Positions 5,131 to 5,605 of a DNA stretch of 5,605 bases are shown piece by piece. The notes beneath the pieces are model-generated. The model had not been told where the DNA came from, made no database searches, and saw only the letters and a program-made list of their open reading frames with translations. The stretch is from an uncultured Sutterella sp. (GTDB lineage Bacteria > Pseudomonadota > Gammaproteobacteria > Burkholderiales > Burkholderiaceae_F): assembly GCA_900552915.1 (NCBI GenBank), contig USBS01000114.1:1-5605 (forward strand), read 5' to 3'. Position 1 is the first letter of the stretch. Every line of letters starts with the position of its first letter. The translations under genes and the position numbers were made by a program.

Positions 5131-5163
5131 GGCGGTTTTGCGCATTGTCTAGGTAAAACCGCC
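5131..5163. repeat. Perfect 9-bp inverted repeat between cdsA and pyrG
   Basis: GGCGGTTTT (5131-5139) is exactly complementary to AAAACCGCC (5155-5163) across a 15-nt loop. It starts 14 nt after the cdsA stop. There is no T-run after the right arm, so it is not a standard intrinsic terminator. The right arm covers the -35 position expected for the TATAAT at 5184, so it could be an operator, a weak or processing hairpin at the cdsA 3' end, or both. Confidence 0.6.
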
Positions 5164-5183
5164 AAAGAGGCCTTGTGCTTCTT

Positions 5184-5189
5184 TATAAT
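5184..5189 (+). promoter_or_regulatory. Consensus -10 box of a probable pyrG promoter
   Basis: TATAAT matches the sigma-70 -10 consensus exactly. No good -35 lies 16-18 bases upstream (the region reads GCCAAAG), so an activator or another feature might be needed. Initiation near 5195-5196 would give a pyrG leader of about 55 nt that contains the terminator-like hairpin at 5209. Confidence 0.55.
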
Positions 5190-5208
5190 ATTTCAATTCA
5201 AGGATCCC

Positions 5209-5239
5209 GCGCCGGACTCAAAACGGCGCTCTTCTTTTT
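5209..5239 (+). terminator. Terminator-like hairpin in the pyrG leader (possible attenuator)
   Basis: GCGCCG (5209-5214) pairs perfectly with CGGCGC (5224-5229) around a 9-nt loop, followed by a pyrimidine run of mostly T at 5230-5239. It lies 11 nt before the pyrG start and about 13 nt downstream of the predicted initiation site, the layout of an attenuator. The stem is short (6 bp) and the T-run is interrupted by two C, so it may be a modest terminator. It could alternatively be the end point of cdsA transcription. Confidence 0.6.
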
Positions 5240-5250
5240 GATTAGAGAAA

Positions 5251-5605
5251 ATGACTAAATACGTATTCGTCACCGGCGGCGTTGTCTCCAGTTTGGGCAA
5301 AGGCATCGCCGCCGCTTCTTTGGCCGCAATCCTTGAGTCCCGCGGGCTCAAGGTGACGATGATCAAGCTTGATCCGTACATCAACGTTGACCCGGGTACG
5401 ATGAGCCCGTTTCAGCACGGCGAAGTGTTCGTGACGGAAGACGGCGCGGAAACCGACTTGGACCTCGGTCACTACGAGCGCTTCATCAGCTCGAAGATGA
5501 GCCGCTTCAACAACTTCACGACCGGCCAGATCTACAAGAGCGTTCTCGAAAAGGAACGCCGCGGCGAATACCTCGGCAAGACCGTGCAGGTGATTCCGCA
5601 CATCA
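5251..5605 (+). CDS. pyrG: CTP synthase, N-terminal part (3' end outside the window)
   Basis: PyrG converts UTP to CTP using ATP and ammonia taken from glutamine; it is cytoplasmic and feedback-inhibited by CTP. Only the first 118 residues are in the window, out of about 545 in the family, so just the start of the synthetase domain is seen. It shows TGGVVSSLGKG at 8-18 (the P-loop-like nucleotide site with Lys17), Lys39, LDPYINVDPGTMSP at 40-53, QHGEVFVTEDGAETD at 55-69 and LDLGHYERF at 70-78, with Asp71 matching the Mg2+-binding Asp72 of E. coli. It aligns residue for residue with E. coli PyrG from the first codons, which fixes ATG 5251. The ribosome binding site is weak (AGAG ending 3 nt before ATG). 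It follows cdsA, which uses CTP, after a 134-nt spacer with a promoter-like box and a terminator-like hairpin. The glutaminase domain cannot be checked here. Confidence 0.98.
   Translation, partial: MTKYVFVTGGVVSSLGKGIAAASLAAILESRGLKVTMIKLDPYINVDPGTMSPFQHGEVFVTEDGAETDLDLGHYERFISSKMSRFNNFTTGQIYKSVLEKERRGEYLGKTVQVIPHI

Overview
The window is a core housekeeping locus, with all genes on the + strand, from a moderately GC-rich bacterium. The order rpsB-tsf-pyrH-frr-uppS-cdsA is the widely conserved cluster linking translation, nucleotide and envelope genes. Protein details resemble Betaproteobacteria of the order Burkholderiales: the EF-Ts N-terminus with a TDAPMMECKKALTEA-type stretch, the PyrH GNPFFTTDTTAALRG segment and the S2 VDTNHSPEGVDYVIPGNDD segment. 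A gut Sutterella/Parasutterella-like genome is my guess from memory of similar sequences and is not proven here.

Layout: the 3' part of rpsB (ribosomal protein S2) ends at 635 and is followed by an intrinsic terminator. tsf (EF-Ts, 853-1743) is followed by a very strong terminator. pyrH (UMP kinase, 2012-2734) and frr (ribosome recycling factor, 2797-3360) look co-transcribed. A terminator-like hairpin then lies only 28 nt before uppS (undecaprenyl diphosphate synthase, 3477-4178). uppS is followed by cdsA (CDP-diacylglycerol synthase, 4280-5116). The window ends in the first 118 codons of pyrG (CTP synthase, from 5251), where the classical cluster would usually continue with dxr, rseP and bamA.

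The genes fit together. rpsB, tsf and frr serve translation initiation, elongation and recycling. PyrH makes UDP, the precursor of UTP; PyrG converts UTP to CTP; CdsA spends CTP on CDP-diacylglycerol for phospholipids; UppS makes the undecaprenyl carrier for peptidoglycan and other envelope glycans.

No mobile element, CRISPR array, tRNA or novel multi-gene system is visible. The interest lies in the intergenic regions: several terminators inside a normally continuous cluster, an apparently hairpin-bridged Shine-Dalgarno for pyrH, an attenuator-like leader before pyrG, and a similar ATTTA(C/G)GTAAAA-type element upstream of tsf, pyrH and pyrG. No gene-free stretch exceeds 300 bases; the longest is the 268-base tsf-pyrH spacer.
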